A stretch of DNA of 64,000 nt from Thioalkalivibrio sp. ALE14 (lineage in GTDB: Bacteria; Pseudomonadota; Gammaproteobacteria; Ectothiorhodospirales; Ectothiorhodospiraceae), in NCBI RefSeq assembly GCF_000376845.1, contig NZ_AQXY01000029.1, positions 62,001 to 126,000 on the forward strand, written 5' to 3'. Shown here piece after piece: positions 63,563 through 64,000 of this stretch; the stretch's first letter is position 1, and each line of letters opens with the position of its first letter. The notes beneath the pieces were generated by a model. The model searched no databases. It was not told the DNA's origin and worked only from the letters and a program-made list of their open reading frames with translations. Both the position numbers and the translations under genes were made by a program.

Positions 63563-64000
63563 TGCGCTTTCGCACCGAATCCTCCCCGCACATGATCCCG
63601 GCTCACTCCGTGGGCGGGGTGATGCAGCAGGTCCAGATGGCGCTGGTCCCGGGGACCCTGGCGATGGCCTGGTTCTTCGGCTGGGGCGTACTGGTCAATG
63701 TGGTCCTGGCCGTGCTGTTCGCCGTGGCCTTCGAGGCCGCGATCGTGGCCGCCCGCAAGCGCCCGGTCATGACCACCCTCGGCGACAACTCGGCCATCGT
63801 GACCGGCTGGCTGTTTGCCCTGGCCGTACCGCCACTGACCCCCATATGGGTGACCCTGATCGGCATCGCCTTTGCCATCATCGTGGCCAAGCACCTCTAT
63901 GGCGGGCTGGGCTACAACCCGTTCAATCCGGCCATGGTCGGCTACGTGGTCGTGCTGGTCTCCTTCCCGCGGGAGATGGCCCTGTGGCCCGCACCGGACA
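63562..64000 (+). CDS. rnfD: Rnf complex subunit D, N-terminal part (cut by window end)
   Basis: The first 146 residues of the membrane flavoprotein subunit. RTESSPHMIPAHSVGGVMQQ, then several membrane segments (LAMAWFFGWGVLVNVVLAVL, LFALAVPPLTPIWVTLIGIA) and HLYGGLGYNPFNPAMVGYVV, match RnfD/RsxD. The covalent FMN site lies beyond the window. Confidence 0.94.
   Translation, partial: MRFRTESSPHMIPAHSVGGVMQQVQMALVPGTLAMAWFFGWGVLVNVVLAVLFAVAFEAAIVAARKRPVMTTLGDNSAIVTGWLFALAVPPLTPIWVTLIGIAFAIIVAKHLYGGLGYNPFNPAMVGYVVVLVSFPREMALWPAPD

Overview
The window is a G+C-rich, gene-dense stretch of a gammaproteobacterial chromosome. The isc operon order, divergent suhB/trmJ, Rnf complex, Fnr-type regulator, DsrE-like protein and acidic proteins suggest a halophilic or sulfur-oxidising member such as the Ectothiorhodospiraceae (Thioalkalivibrio-like). 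That assignment is inference from gene content, not from a marker-gene comparison. I see no prophage, CRISPR array, rRNA operon or intact insertion sequence. Non-coding mobile or repeat DNA is present as small palindromic elements.

Layout. (1) 1-8810: iron-sulfur and sulfur metabolism on the minus strand, trmJ - cysE - iscR-iscS-iscU-iscA-hscB-hscA-fdx-iscX - ndk, with suhB divergent from trmJ. An IscR-type operator lies in front of iscR, overlapping the end of cysE. (2) 9019-19928: a secreted thioredoxin-like DUF255 protein, then a light/DNA-repair block (MerR/CarH-like regulator, iron-sulfur photolyase, CPD photolyase), a DsrE-like protein, and a 1274-residue SARP/AAA/TPR regulator. (3) 20042-22502: gltX, tRNA-Ala(GGC), a small membrane protein and tRNA-Glu(TTC) in one minus-strand unit, then a DUF4399 protein. 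(4) 22567-25818: a dihaem cytochrome c peroxidase with a perfect FNR box upstream, divergent from a cobalamin riboswitch that leads an O/P-type porin and a cytochrome c'-like protein. (5) 26043-47822: a roughly 21-kb corrinoid region. From the riboswitch at 47822 it reads btuB - pduO-type adenosyltransferase - cobN-like gene - ExbB/TolQ - DUF2149 - BtuF-like - cobO - cobB - cobA - cbiD - ABC-2 ATPase and permease - cobG - cobH - cobI - cobJ, followed by cobK (opposite strand) and cobL-cobE-cobM. (6) 47911-56643: a large unknown membrane protein, a 271-bp MITE-like element, a cyclopropane-fatty-acid synthase family gene, fnr, TIGR02444, DUF2058, a lipoprotein, arcC, dcd and apbC. (7) 57104-64000: metG, mtnB, a degenerate mtnC-like gene, and rnfA-rnfB-rnfC-rnfD (cut by the window end).

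How the genes work together. The isc genes build Fe-S clusters that IscR, Fnr, RnfB/C, CobG and the FeS photolyase would use. The corrinoid region combines an outer-membrane receptor, a periplasmic binding protein, adenosylation, and the pathway from uroporphyrinogen III to cobyrinate diamide. It mixes the oxygen-type CobG with the anaerobic-type CbiD and shows no CobF.

The best candidate for an undescribed system is the block 38551-47450. Its CobN homologue has an N-terminal signal peptide, a 74-residue stretch with 26 histidines, and a C-terminal transmembrane anchor. It sits beside an ExbB/TolQ-DUF2149 pair, a BtuF-like protein and BtuB, under a B12 riboswitch. This would place a chelatase-like protein in the cell envelope, possibly energised by a proton-driven motor and fed by a metal-binding histidine loop.
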